DNA of 64,000 nucleotides. Source: Amoebophrya sp. A120. Taxonomy: Eukaryota > Sar > Dinophyceae > Syndiniales > Amoebophryaceae. The notes under the pieces were generated by a model. That model did no database searches. It saw only the letters and a list, made by a program, of their open reading frames with translations, and was not told the DNA's origin. Of this stretch, positions 34,598 through 58,880 are shown in pieces. The stretch is taken from NCBI GenBank assembly GCA_905178155.1, contig CAJINV010000008.1, positions 992,001 to 1,056,000 on the forward strand. The letters are read 5' to 3'. Numbering within the stretch: the stretch's first letter is position 1; every line of letters begins with the position of its first letter. Made by a program: the position numbers and the translations under genes.

Positions 34598-37500
34598 ATG
34601 CACCTGCTCGGAGCGCCAGTGGATGCAACAGCACTCGTGGACCCGCGGAAGACCGACGACATTATTTCGCCGAAGGCAGGAAACAAGGGCTGCAACACCA
34701 CCAACGCTGAAGGTGCACCAGACCAAGTACTAGAAGCTGCTTCTACCCGTCCACGACATGCCGGCTTGAACTTGATGTCGCTGCCGCCTGCTCCGCACGA
34801 CGAAAAGATGAACGGCACATCGGGGAAAGATGAAGCACCTGGCCTTATTCTTGCTGCACCCGCGGGTGACGCTTCATCTACTCGCGCGCATCAAGCTGAA
34901 CAGACGCACGTAGTTTGTGTGTTTGTAAACGCTGCAGAAGATGACTGCGTTGTTCTGAGCGCAAGAAAGCTCTTGGCGACGGCGCCCCCGACGGGCCCGG
35001 CCGGGGGGTTGTACAACCCGGCTGCAGCTTTATCGGGCGACACCACTGTTCTGGCCAAGAAGATTGAGTGGCTTGGCGAGAAGTTTCCTTTTTGGCGCGT
35101 CGTTCATTCGGTCGAGCAAGAAGGTGTGGCGAAGGATGTTGCAGAAAGAATGGCCGCGTCGAACAGTGAGATGGGCCGGCTCGTTGCGCCGTTCTTATCC
35201 ACAACTCGCGCCTGCCGCCCTCCGGACGCAAGTTCAAGTGGTGCAACTTCTTCTTCACCACCCGCTTTTCCCGCTGCATCAGGGAAGGAAATAACGTCTC
35301 ATGACAAAAGATCCACGTCCTTTCTATCCATAGCTGCGCCCAGCGCTCCTGGAAAAACGGAGAAACCAAACCATGAGACGCCCACAGGTGGAACACATGC
35401 CCAGCTTCATACCGTGGCGTCCGTTCAGTCGCTTGACGAACTGGTGGTGGTCTCTGTACCGGAGCAGGACGTATTTGCGGCCCTGAAAGCCCTGGTGGAG
35501 GAGACGACGCGGCCTGCATTGCGCGTAGGGGCCGGTCTCAGTCCCCGCAGCACTGCGACGGCGACCAGCCGGGCTGCCGCTTTTATTGCCGCAAAAGAAA
35601 CGGGCTTCTCCTGGATGGCGAACAACAAAAAGTCTTCTTCATCCTCGCGAAATGTGGATGACGAAGCTGCACCAGAGAGTGCGGTCGCTCCGCCCCAGAA
35701 ACGCTTGAAAATGGAGAAGACGGAGCAGGCTGCGGACGCAAAGAAGACGGCACCAGCTGCTGGAGAAAGTAGGAGTTGTACAGGGGTCGTGCCGGCGCAA
35801 ATTGTTTTCCAAAAGGAGGTGGACGGACTCCATCCGTCTCCCGAGCCTCGGAAGAATGCGAAAAATCTGACAATCGATACGAACATTATTGCCACGGAAG
35901 GAAATAAGGCGATTTTGCCGATGGTCGCAGACAGCTCGGGGACGACGACGAAACCGAACGAAAACGTAGACGACGGTGACACCAGCGGGAGTTCTTCGTC
36001 CGCCTCCAGTCACATCGTGGAAAAGAAAGCCCAGCATCCCGGGAAGCGCATCGAACTTTCGATGCGCGAACACATACCATTTGATTTGCTTCCAGCGCAA
36101 GTGCAGCAAAGCTTGGTTGCAAAACTAGACGACAACTGGGAAATACAAGCGGGATTCAACAAGAACGCGTTCACGAGCGTGCAACACCAGAAGCAAAATA
36201 TTCCGAGCGTGCAAGACCAGACGAGCGGGCAGGAGAGGTTCAGGGAAGATGCGAAGTCAATGGAGCTGGCAGCTGCAGTGTCGGGCAGACATGAATCAAG
36301 CCTGGACCGCCAGCCGATGAACACAGCTTTCAAACCAGCGCTTTCGACGATTGCGACCCCTGCACGAACCTTGATTCTGTTGGATTGGGATGACACGGTA
36401 TGTCAAATAATTTGTTCATATTGATATGCATTGAAAGGCCAATGTAATGACATAACTCATTCTGTTGGTGCGTGTGCAGCTGCTTGCTCTACTTTACGCC
36501 TTGTCTACTATGATAATCCTGATACTGCGTGGCCGGTTCCTGTTGCAACTGTTTGTCCGGTCTTGTTCCTCTCGGAATGGTTTTCGTTCTTAACGCGCGT
36601 GAAATAAACTAGAAGGATAATCATAATCAATATCAATAATCCATCCACTGTTCTAAAACTCTTACTAGTTGCTCCCCTCCGCATGGGTTGTGAAGCACAA
36701 GATTCTCCCGGAGGCAGATTTCCCGTTGCGGGAAAGCGAGAAAGAGCAGCTCCACCTGCTGGCCGACGAGGTGGTTCTGACTTTGCGGGTGTTGAAATCG
36801 CTGGGCCGCGTCGTATTGGTTACCAACGCAGAGGCGGGATGGATCGGGTGCAGTGCGCGCGCGCTCATGCCCAAGGTGTTCGCCGAGTTGAACGGGGTGC
36901 TCCAGATAAGCGCGCGCTCGAGGTACGAACCCGCGGGCTACCGAAGTCCGTTTGACTGGAAACGAAAAACTTTCGAGGACGAAGTTCGGAAATACTTTAA
37001 CCTTGGTGCGGCCTCTACTGCGTCAGCCAGCGCACCGAGGAGCTGTCCTCACGGTGACCGTCATCTCATGAATGTTGTCAGCATCGGAGACTCCGCCCAC
37101 GAGCGGGAGGCCCTGATTGACGTGTGCAAGAATCTCGACATCCCGATCGTTAAGTCGCTGAAGCTCTCGGAGCGCCCGCACCCGCGCCAGCTCCGCAAAC
37201 AGCACTCATTTCTGCACCAATTCTTGCCTCGCGTCGTGCAGTTTCCAGGATCGCTTGACCTGGTGCTCACTCGTGATCCTTTGTCCAAAAGCAAAAGTAG
37301 CGGCAACGCGAACGCGACAACGCCTGTGGCGCCCGCGATTCCGTACCTCCAAGGCGCTGCCGCTGGCGCGGCTAGTACTTCGGGGAAGAGCAACACGCCA
37401 CAAAGCTTAGCAGCGCACAAACGACTAGACACTGGAGATAGTAGGACATCGCTGCCGGGAGGACAAGTTACAGGCACCACTACTACGGACTTTCGACAGG

Positions 37501-37679
37501 CGGACCAAATCCAGGATTACGAGCACAATGCATTGCTTGCACCATCTCTCCTGCGGGGCCGCGGTTCTAGTCGACGTAAGAGCACCGCTTCTAGCGTGAG
37601 CGACAAAGCCAGGGCTGACGAAGACGCACTAAGATACGGCCAGTACGCCCGTCAGCAGGTCATGCGTGCTAACAAGTGA
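34598..37679 (+). CDS. HAD-superfamily phosphatase-like protein with long disordered N-terminus
   Basis: Two exons (34598-36397 and 36669-37679) joined by a GT-AG intron in phase give 936 residues. Residues ~1-590 are low in complexity (serine, threonine, alanine, lysine) with a few hydrophobic patches. The domain begins at residue ~590 with LILLDWDDTLLPSAWV, a HAD motif I (D-x-D-x-T with both aspartates present); the intron splits this motif right after the threonine. Motif II is probably VVLVTNAEAGWI (strand ending in threonine). A lysine-containing helix follows, and VVSIGDSAHEREA is motif III/IV with the metal-binding aspartate. The C-terminus is disordered and basic. The role is probably phosphoryl transfer with Mg2+; the substrate is unknown. 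The start ATG at 34598 is the first in a long open frame. Confidence 0.78.
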
Positions 37680-39152
37680 TCCTGATGGGGGTGCTCAAAT
37701 TTAAAATGACATGACTCATTTCACATCAATAGATGTCAGCACTAGGAGCCCCAGCGCCACAGGAAGCCCACAACTTTTATTGAAAATTAAGACTGCTGCT
37801 CACAGCGATTCATACGCGCAAAGTATCAGACGTATATGAGATTTTTCTAGACATAGACTAACCGTAAAGCTAAAGACAGCTATTTTCATGTACTGATGTT
37901 GATCAAGGTTAACGAACGCGCAGAGCCCGGCGTTGGCGACAAGTCAGCCTGCAGCCCTATTGTCATAGAAAAGCTTCTTGCAGATGGTCACTGGACACGT
38001 AGGTTTGTCTGCATCGGACACAGTTTCCAACTTTATGTTGTTAGCACTCCTAAGACTTCAGAATTCAACATGACTTTTGGCCGGTATTAAGCTCGAGCAT
38101 ACAACATATCTAGCAGGTCGCGTTCTGCTCATTTAAATTGAAGACAAAACCACAGCTCGCTTCTTGCGCTTGTGGATATGTACATGTCACACTCGTCACT
38201 GCTCTCGCAGAGCGTGTAATTATCCTCATGTATGACAACTCTCTATCATACGTATTCGTAGTGTATTTGTACGTCGCTGTGTATGTGTTTCGAAAGAGAT
38301 AAAGAACCAATTAGAGCTGCACGGCACGAAAATCGTACGTTAAGGTTTCTTCATTTCCATCCTTCATCGATTACGTCGCAATCTTCGCCGTGGAAAAGTA
38401 GAATACAATTAGAATTACTTAATGTCGTATCAGAATCGCAGAGATCTACTTATGCAATGTACAGAAGACGAGCTGCAACTTCATGGACATGTTTATTTTT
38501 AAAAAGAACGAGCCGGGTTTTTCACAATATCAAGACCGTCCTCCACCACAGGAGGAGTTGTTCGTTCGGCCTGAAAAATTTCGGTGGAACCGAAGTCCGC
38601 CTCGGTCGTTCTTGCTAGATCATGAATCATCTTCGTCCTCGAGTTGAAGAGGCACATAACGCATGAAGAAAGTCGTACACGATTTCTGCACCGTCTAGCA
38701 TGAAAGAATGAGATCTCGGTAAAACTCCATCGTGCAATGGTGTTAAGACTTGCTTTTGTAAGTCAATATCAAGAATTTCGGTTTCGTGCAGAAAACGCAA
38801 GGATGAGACACCATAAAAATCGTTCCAGCAGTAACTCCCAGCACTTTTGACTGAAGTCGGTTGTGTCGTACAATCTGCGGTCGTGCTCTCGCATTCGAGG
38901 ATAACGCTGAAAAAAAGACCCGTGTTGACCTGTGGTGCTTGTGAGTATCTAACGTACAACTATCATTTTCCTCCTTTATTTATTTTCCACATCCACAGTG
39001 AAGCAAGAGACTTTTTCGTATTCCCGTAACTCAGGCTTTTCGTTTATTGAACGCTCAGAAAGTCACCCGACTGACTGTGAACCCGCTTCCTGCACAATAA
39101 AGATTTGAAAAAGTTTAAGGAAGTACTACTTCAACAACTTCTGCAAATCATC
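37680..39152. other. Intergenic region, 37680-39152
   Basis: Short frames on both strands only (longest 38283-38618 plus and 38627-38959 minus), none with recognisable content. Confidence 0.4.
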
Positions 39153-40170
39153 ATGCCACAAACTTGGGAGGAAGTGTGTCCCAATGATGGGGCGGACTTT
39201 GGCGGCATCGTTATCTGCGGCGATGAAATCGTGCAGGTTGTTCCCAAGTCATGGGCGGCGACCCGCGGAATCGAGGCCGGTGACAAAATTGTTTCCTGCA
39301 ACGATTTATGAACTGCAAAAGTATCGTACTAAGTAGTATAAATGCATGACAAATTTCCTCAGCATGAGAAATAAAATTTATAAATGCGGATTTAACTTGA
39401 GAAAGAAACTTGTAATGCATGACCGCGATTACTACGAGTGCGATACTTTTGCACAGGATACGATTCGCAGCTGAGCTCCGTAAAAGACATCGCCAATCGC
39501 CGAGCCTTGTACCAATCCAAGAACCTGCGACTCAAGTTGGAGCGCCCCGAACGACGAGTATATTACAGCAAGCCTGAGTTTCTAATGAAGAGTGTTGTTT
39601 CCTGATACTAAATCATAATTCTAATTGTACTTCTGGTTGAAGAGACAGAGACTGATGAACCGCTCTTGGCCTAGCCAAGAGGAGGAAACAAATCGCTGCA
39701 ATGAGTATATTACTACGCGGACTTTTGGGCATTGCGCATAATTTGCTTGTAATGAGGTTGGGATGTAGTTACAATGAATCACAATGACCAGACCAAACCA
39801 AAAATCGCAACAGCCCCAGTTGATGTCCGGGCAACTTACGCAGAAGACGCCGGGATGTCGCCTGAAAGGACGCAAGGTCGCGGGACTTTCGGACACGGGT
39901 TTTGCCGTGGATTTGGGGCTGCAGGTCGGCGACGAGCTCGTCGCGCTGAACAACAGCGGCTACACCGAATTGACGGATGACGAGAAGATGCAGCTCTTGA
40001 CCAAGGTGCGCCCGCTCCCCATGCTCTTTCGGTCAGTGACCAACACGGAGCCGACGGCCGCCCTCAGTCGGCCCGCGAAATCCGGTGGCGGCGGCGGGTT
40101 CTTCGGAATGTGCTGCTCCTCCTGTGCCAACGAGCGGGCGCAAAACGAAATTATTGTCTCCGACTTGTAG
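39153..40170 (+). CDS. Two-PDZ-domain protein
   Basis: Three exons in phase: 39153-39306, 39466-39557 and 39844-40170 (190 residues). Intron 1 is a 154-bp introner plus its repeat copy; intron 2 is GT-AG. Residues ~20-85 form a PDZ-like fold (IVQVVPKSWAATRGIEAGDKIVSCND, split here by the introner, then VKDIANRRALY and LRLKLERP). Residues ~95-150 form a second one (GFAVDLGLQVGDELVALN, then a helix and a short strand). The C-terminal ~35 residues hold a glycine run and a cysteine cluster (MCCSSC). PDZ domains bind C-terminal peptides and usually scaffold other proteins. The cysteine cluster could carry lipid or metal, which is speculation. The start at 39153 is the first ATG in frame; an upstream exon is possible. 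Confidence 0.72.
39307..39460 (+). mobile_element. Short introner element (154 bp)
   Basis: Left end TATGAACTGCAAAAGTATCG, right end CGATACTTTTGCACAGGATA. The 5-bp repeat is CGATT (39302-39306 and 39461-39465). Excision plus one copy gives S-C-N-D-S-Q-L-S in frame inside the first PDZ domain. Confidence 0.9.
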
Positions 40171-41866
40171 ATGAGGCAGTTGTAGTTGTTGTACTTCTCG
40201 TCGACACGTTATGAAATACAGGAGGAGCTTGCAGGAACGAAGAGAAGCGTTGCCAATGTTGTATTTCATCATCGTTCCAGTATGATTGTAAGACTCATCT
40301 ACATCTCTATCAGTAATATCATTATGAGGTCATAGTTTTCATTTTTGTACGTACTACACATATCGTAAATCTATATCTAAATAGGCTATGGTTTCCAGAA
40401 TTGTTTCTATTCCATATTTCGTCAGTCGGAGTGAGAAGCGCGTTCACACCCTGCTGCGTACCTAAAAAATACATCCGACCATCAGCAGCAGCAGCAGGAG
40501 CAGAATCGTGATTCTGTGAGTCTCATGTGGGCTTGTGACGCGGCGACCCGTCGTGCTGCCAGTGATTAGAAAAGAGTCTTTTTCAACATCTTTGGAAACA
40601 TCCATAGGCTAGATTTGTGATCGTTATGTTTCAATTTCTGGACATCTACTTTTCAAAAAGAAACGCTCCTAGCAATTTTTTTCATTTTCTTTACACCGAC
40701 CCGGTTGACTCATTTGCCTTCTCCTTCAAAGCTTTTTCGCACGCATTTTTTTACCCGCCCATACAGATATTCATATTTTGCTTTTGTTGATTTCGGTATT
40801 TTGTTTTTGTTCCTGTTGGTCCCCGTGTTGCTCGCATGATTTGTTGACATCGACGATCATAAACAATGCCTACATGCAGCTTTTCGTGCACCAGAAAACT
40901 TTGCTTTTCAGCGTTCATCGGGGAGCTACGCTCACGATGTCACTGTCTGCGCAGTCGCACACCAACAGTATCTCCCTCCATTTCACGTATAATTTCATCG
41001 CGCCAAAAGGAAAACAAATTGTGTCGTTGGCAGCTGTGAAGTCCACGTCGCGGTCGGAGACCGCGGGCGAGTGCTCAAATCGAGCTGTTCATCGTGCCTT
41101 TCAAAGCATCGTACTTTATTCGCATTACATCAACATCGGTTATCTGCAGTGCGTCCTAGTGCCGTCAGTAAGTTCGTCGTTGGAATGGTTGTTTTTGTTG
41201 AAGTTTAAGTTTTTTTTGGGCCGTGCATGGCGCATTTTTTTCACCGTCGAGGTTTTCTTTTCGCTCTCCTTGAGCGAGGCGTGGAATGTTGAGCGACAGG
41301 CCGTGATGAATTTTTTGGATGAGTGATTTAGTGATTTTGTTTCACTATCCTCCTTGAGTTGAGTGCAGTACAAACGCATTGCTTCTGCCATAGTTAGCCA
41401 ATTTGATTTAGAATTTCACGTCATTTCCACTTTTTTCTCCCCGCGGTTGCAGTGCGAATAGCCGTCGATTCTTTCGAACTTGGTGCTCCGCCAGCAGGCT
41501 CACCCCGTGGTCGTCACACTATTCAAGTAATTGTGTCCTCTTTGCCTGATGAGATAGGAGACTGACATACCTTCTGAACTGAATCGCCAACTACTTCGGA
41601 TTCTCCCTTGTTGTGTTTCCGCTTCACCAAATTAGAGTTTTAGATTTTTTTGTACTCACCTTACCAAGAAAGCAAAATCAAAAATTAGAAACTTCCTTGA
41701 TGTCGGTTTTCTCCTCTTGTTCTTGATAGAGAAAGAGATATTTGATTGAAGAATTCGTGAACGAAAACAGCGCTCTTTCAGCAAGCGAAAGTACGTAGAT
41801 CAAAGGACACGTCAAAAAATAGATTGCATCGCTTAAGTGTAAGTCGCCCGCCGGGCAGCCAGAAAG
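40171..41866. other. Intergenic region, 40171-41866
   Basis: Contains a 182-codon frame on the + strand (40778-41326) rich in phenylalanine, serine and cysteine. It has no domain and looks like translated T-rich non-coding sequence. The promoter side of the isocitrate dehydrogenase gene should lie at the end. Confidence 0.4.
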
Positions 41867-53437
<11,571 letters not shown>

Positions 53438-55057
53438 AAAGTGTCGCTGATCTTCGTCAGTACGCGGCCGTCGGTCTACCTCGTGGAACGTGTGTAATTT
53501 AAGTAAGTAATCGAATTTTCTGCCCACGGCCTTTACCGTGGTATCGTCCTCGATATTTCACGATCCAGGTCGATATTCACGAGAAAAATGAGCAAAAAAT
53601 GTGCGTAGTTTCACTTCATTCACTGTTGTAGTTTGTCTTCAATGAGTTCTTGATAAAAAAGATACCCGGAATAGTGCAAATGTTTACGCTTGCTTCCGTC
53701 CAACCTGGTTTGTAGACAATAAGGAGTCTGCGGCCGCAGGGATGAAAAACCACGACACAAGCGAAAGAATCAAATGCATTTTTTCGTAAACTTGAGAGAG
53801 TGGCTGACCTGTGGGAGTCCCAGTCGCTGCTCTCTACTACTCATCTGCAACGTTCTGCTTTGTTAACCTCTATTAATTAAGAAGTACCTTACCATTTCGA
53901 TTTTGCATAAATAAATGCCATCATTATCTTCACAATGTGATGAAACTACCAGATTGTACATCGGGAAAAAAACATTGACATTGCCTCCATCAATCGAAGC
54001 GATACGACCGAACACCACCCCAATCCTCGTCGGGTATGAATTTTTTCAACAAAGCAAAAAATTAGAAATAGAATTATCTTCGTCTACCCCTGCGACCGCA
54101 CTGCCATTTTTCTACACTAGTTTCCAGTGCCAATGTTGATTTCCACAATGCATCGTATTCTCAGCTGCAGTTGCAGTTGAAATGGAATGTCCCCCGTCCA
54201 CAGCATCAAGCGCAACCCCGTCCTGCCTTTAAGTGAGGCACATAATAAAAGATTGATTTTATGCATTGTCGATGAGACGCGGCGGGCACGGCGTACAATG
54301 ACAGAAAAGACAAAAGAACGCATATCTTCGGGAACAGGCTTGTCGTGAGGAACATCTATGTGACCGATGTCGATTGAATTGTTTTCACAACGCAGCAGCT
54401 GCTGCTGCTGTTGGCCCCAGGGAAGAAGAAGAAGAAGAACTCAACACATTGAAAAGTACTATGTTCTTCTTGGTAGTTGGGGAAGCGAATGTTTTTTTTT
54501 CGCAACGCCCCTCAGGATTCTTGTTCGTGTCAGCACGAAGAAGCGGAACGTTGTATGGTCGATGCTTGGGTAGTGATACCGCTACAAGAAAAAGAAATAC
54601 GCTCGGAGTCGGCTCGGCGCAAGCATGCACGATGATTTCGTCGACATCGAATGGCCAAAAAATAATGAATTCATTGGCATGAGTGGCCTGCTACGATGTG
54701 CCGCTCGGTGCTGCAAGCTGCTGTTGGCCGCATGCCGTCCGAGAAGAGCAGTAGAGGGCAAGAAGGACGGTTTGAGCGAACAAGGTGTGGATCGTTGAAG
54801 GCACGCGCATTTCTCTTAAATCTAAAGCATCTGCGCGAGAGAGGAACATCAACGAACGTTTTTGGAGTTGCGACTCAGGTGTGCGTGTGGTCGCTACCGG
54901 AGATGTAGTATTTTGAAAAGACGGTGATCTTCATGTCACGAGCACGACGTAGTGCTACGGTATCCATTCCATGATGCAGAACGAGCTCTATTCACATCTT
55001 CTACATTTATTTTTCGTGCAACCATAAAAAGCTTGAGCTGAAGACAGGTACGGCACG
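53438..55057. other. Intergenic region, 53438-55057
   Basis: Short frames only, including one with a CAGCAGCTGCTGCTGCTG-type run near 54393 and a GAAGAA run near 54421. No gene is supported. Confidence 0.4.
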
Positions 55058-55721
55058 ATGTTGGGCCGCTACTGCGTAGCGGGCAGTTCCCAGTTTCTAC
55101 GGCGGGCCAGCACTGCCACGGGTCCACTCGTAACGAGTTGCACAGCACCTTCAGCGGCGTCCTGTTTTCAGGTAAATACTACGAGCTACTTGAAAATTTT
55201 GTAAATCAAGTTTGAAGACAAAGACATGAAAATAGCTGGGCTGTGTGGCAACTACTTCTTCAAAAATGATGAACGGTCTGATGCTATACCAATTTTGAAA
55301 ACACCAGTTGAACACCAAAACGAGCCCCCTGCTGCGATCTCTGAGCAGCCTTTTCTCCAGGCAGCAGATTGTGAACTTTCACCACGGAAGCTGTCCCCCT
55401 CGTGCTGCTGCAGATGGAACGACCAGACAATCGCAGCGCGTTCCGTGCGACAAGAAAAGTAGTGCTTCGCAGCTTTTGCCGAGTAACATTCAGGATCTGG
55501 CCGACGAGGCGAAACGGCTATCGGAGGAGGACCCGGCTCGTGCCAGCTTCGTGGTGACCGACATGGCCCGTGACTCGGTTCAGGGTGCGTGTGTGCGTAT
55601 GAACGGTGTGATGCTAATCCTGTTCTTGATGCTGAGTGAAGGCCTGCTCCTGCTGTTCTTCTTCAACTGCTGGTGGTGGCAGTGCTGCTCCAATTCCTGG
55701 CTGCGAGGCGGTATCATCTAA
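55058..55721 (+). CDS. Small membrane protein, possibly mitochondrial, two exons
   Basis: The ATG at 55058 starts a 38-codon exon ending at 55171 before a GTAAATA donor. Its product (MLGRY...SQFLRRASTATG) is basic and hydroxylated like a mitochondrial presequence. A second exon would start at 55365 or 55368 after a CAG acceptor in the same phase and end with the stop at 55719-55721. It codes a helical acidic segment (IQDLADEAKRLSEEDPAR), then one strong hydrophobic segment (MLILFLMLSEGLLLLFFF) and a WWWQCC tail. About 156 residues. I recognise no family, and the joining is inferred from phase and splice signals. Confidence 0.45.
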
Positions 55722-57448
55722 GTGGAGGATGATGAGTCGAGGTTGTACTACGATCATTTATACCAGTGGGAACAACTACAACAACATCACGAAATAAACC
55801 AGCGTAAGCACGAACCCCGCCGATCACGACGACCGCGATTGCTCGTTGTTGTATTAAAAGCAAGAAAGAGGAATCGAAATGGCAGGCTGGTAAGCAAGTT
55901 GATCTGCATTGTAGATGAAAAAAACACGCGCAGTCCTCTCATGACTCGTGGAAGATTCAAGGCGCCCGCAGAAGTTCGAAACTACTTTTCGTGTCGTCGT
56001 ACACAATGCGGTGCCTGTAGAAACACTTATTGCAGGAAAAAAGACAGTAAAGTAAGATTGTGCTCGATCGCTCCTTCATCTGGTATCACTTCGACTTCTC
56101 GATGGTTTATTCGACCGCACAGAGTAATAAAGTTATTAATAACATGTAGTTGCGATCGCGACCGGCACTGTTCACATTCAGCCGAATAAAAGGCACACGG
56201 TGCCGAATTTCGGAACTTGTTGGTGCTGTGTCTCCTTGGCGAGAGATCACTAATCTGATTCAACGGCAAATGGATTGCGTTCTGAAAACACGAACGCCGG
56301 ATCCCTTCTGCTTTGTTGAACGAAAAAGGTCGACGGCGGTGGCTAGTATGGTTAACGGAAGAGGTGGAAAGCGATCGGAAAGCGAAAGAACACGCGACAG
56401 AACTCACTGTATTAGTAACAATAACTTTTATTGACGTCAGGCGACGGCGGACGTCGATTGGTACGTATCAAAGCTCAAGGGCAGATCTACCATAGGGCTA
56501 AAAATATGGTGCCTTGCTTTCGCGAGACTGATGTAAATCCAAATTCATCGGTCTATTCAATTTTGGTAGTTTCACTTGTTGTCAGATACGATAGAGACAA
56601 GGAAAAATCCGAAACTCAAGTCATCTCCGTCAGATCATCGGGCACCTGTGAGGCAGGGCAATTTTCTCGGAAGATTGACAAGATCTAACTTGGAGATCAA
56701 AGTGTTAACTTTTCTTAGGTTCTGCTTCATCATAGTCATCGTTTCGTTCAAAATTTTTCGGAGGTCCTTTGGTCTTGTACAAGTAAAGTACCACGAGACA
56801 GGAAAAGAAGCCGAAGCGGGTCCATGGTTCCACCGAGATGACCGTCGTGTACGTACGGAATAAGTAGCTTTGTGTCCTTTCATCCGCACTAAGATCTTAT
56901 TTTCCGTTCAATTTCCCCGTGACGCGGTCCTGGAGTCGGAAAGGCCTTGCGTTTTGCGGCCTTATGGATGAGAAAGCGATACGTACGTCACTGTGATTTC
57001 AGCAATCGCAAGAGCAAAGAAAAGTCTTGACTATAAGTACTTGCTTTGCAGGCTCCGGCTGCGGCGCAAGATATCCGGCGTGTGATTTTCTATGCCAATT
57101 TTCATTGTATGAACTCAACTATCAAAAAATATGAATTCCCGCAGTCCACCTTGAAGAACGAATCCGGGAGCTCGCACTCGCGATTCACGAATTTGGAGAA
57201 CTCATAAGAAGCAGTAAACATCAATAAAATACGCGCACGCTATCTAGCGTTCTTACACAGGACCTGAATCTTCTTGTCAAAAATCAAGGAAACGATACTA
57301 AGCCCACGCTGGCTCCTCTTGCTACACAGTGCGGCGCCAGAAGTCTCTTGGTCTTCTTATTTTCGAGAAAATAGAAATACGATTGAACTCAGGAATCAGA
57401 CATACGAAATCGCCCGTGCTTGCTTTTCACATTAAAGGCTTGCACAGG
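55722..57448. other. Intergenic region, 55722-57448
   Basis: A 155-codon frame from a GTG at 55722-56189 is basic and without domain; it directly follows the previous stop and is probably 3' untranslated sequence. Nothing else is supported. Confidence 0.35.
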
Positions 57449-57841
57449 ATGTCGTTGTCCTTCGGTCTCCCGCGGGACTCACGGTCGCCCTCTGCCGCTC
57501 TGCGGTTCACCACGGTCCGCTCCGTCGTCACCGTGATGATGTGTGTCATGATCCAGCAAGGCCACGTGGACGCAAAGCTGCTGAAGGTAAAGACCAAGCT
57601 GAAGTCCTCGACGACGTCGGAGACTCTCAGGACTCTCGTCAATGCGGCCTCCGACGGCGCCCAGTTCGTGGGTTGGAACTACTGGACCAACAAGAAAGTC
57701 CCATTGGGTTGCGCGTGTCTGTATGGCACTCTCCAGTATGGATGCGGGGTTCCCGCCTGGCCGGCGTGCTTGGCTGCCGGCGTCAGCGCGACCGGTGCGA
57801 AGATGGTACATGATGTTATTGCACGGTGTGCATCTTCTTAG
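57449..57841 (+). CDS. Small putative secreted protein with VDAKLLKV motif
   Basis: 130 codons from the ATG at 57449. Residues ~20-40 are a hydrophobic, methionine/valine-rich segment (VVTVMMCVMIQQG) after a basic stretch, suiting a signal peptide with cleavage near HVDA. The mature part has KLLKVKTKLK, then a cysteine-containing core with tryptophans (WNYW) and a glycine/alanine/cysteine-rich end. No family is recognised. The sequence just after the predicted cleavage (VDAKLLKV) resembles VEAKFLKV in the protein at 61153, 3.7 kb away on the same strand. A secreted or surface role is inference. Confidence 0.5.
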   Translation: MSLSFGLPRDSRSPSAALRFTTVRSVVTVMMCVMIQQGHVDAKLLKVKTKLKSSTTSETLRTLVNAASDGAQFVGWNYWTNKKVPLGCACLYGTLQYGCGVPAWPACLAAGVSATGAKMVHDVIARCASS

Positions 57842-58880
57842 TACTCACATGAAATAGGAAAGTAGATGAGTGACGAAGGAAGTATGAGAGGATCTTCGCT
57901 ATGTTCACATCGCGGAACAAACATTAGCTGTGCATCAACTGCTCGCAAAGCTGGCCGCCACTGTGTAGAACGAGACCAAGCACGACGATGTAGTTGTAGC
58001 AAGATCGGTATAGATTCATATGTTTACTGGGTGCAACAACCGACCAAACACACGCACAATGTCGCAACGATACTATATCAGTGCGGCTGACTTACGGTCC
58101 TGCGGAACTGGACATGATGATCGTTGCTGTAAATATCATAGGGCTCCTTCTTGCGCTCTAGTGAAAAACAATTGTCCGCAAAAGTGGTCGTGAGTCTGCG
58201 AAGCCTTTTTATTCAACCTGGTGAAAGACGTTGCGGTTCGCTTGTATATGTATTGTTGGAGAAGCATGAGTAGAGTCAGACATACGTAGTCGTAGACGAA
58301 CTACGACGACGTCGACACACAGACACTAGGGCCAACGGCACGAGTGTCGCTCCGATAGCGCTTTCTTGCGCACGTAGTGGCTTTTTCAGTGTCACAAACT
58401 ATAAAACCAATTCAGGCGACCGAGCATTGCATCAGACCGGGTTCGGAGGTCAGGTGCACTTTCGTTAACAGGTATCCCTGTCTGAAAGGCCACCCCAAAT
58501 TCTTGTGCCAACTACCAATGCAGCTGCAGCAGGGTCACAGATGAGTGAGTGATACATTGCTGAGGTTTTTCATCGAAGTCGCAGGCGTTTTTTTTCTGTT
58601 GTCGTGGTCGACCTGCTGGTATTGGTAAAGAGGTGCCCAGCTCTCTACGTCATCAGTGTTGATGCTCCATTCTTTCTGTTCGACCTGAACAATAAGTTCG
58701 GTTCTTTGGCAAAAAAATCGCTGAAGCTCAGCAGACAAATTAGCACTGGAACTCGAACTTCAGGACGAAGCGTGAATGTATAAGTAGCTGAGAATCAGCG
58801 TCAGGCGATCTTCTAGGTCACGTGTCAAGGCGTTTCCGCTTATCGACATCGACATTTCGCTGGATAATTCCAATTTGAGA
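57842..58880. other. Intergenic region, 57842-58880
   Basis: No open frame with recognisable content; nothing else is seen. Confidence 0.4.

Noticed and set aside
40778-41326. 182-codon + strand frame before isocitrate dehydrogenase
   Set aside because: Phenylalanine/serine-rich as expected from T-rich non-coding DNA; no conserved motif.
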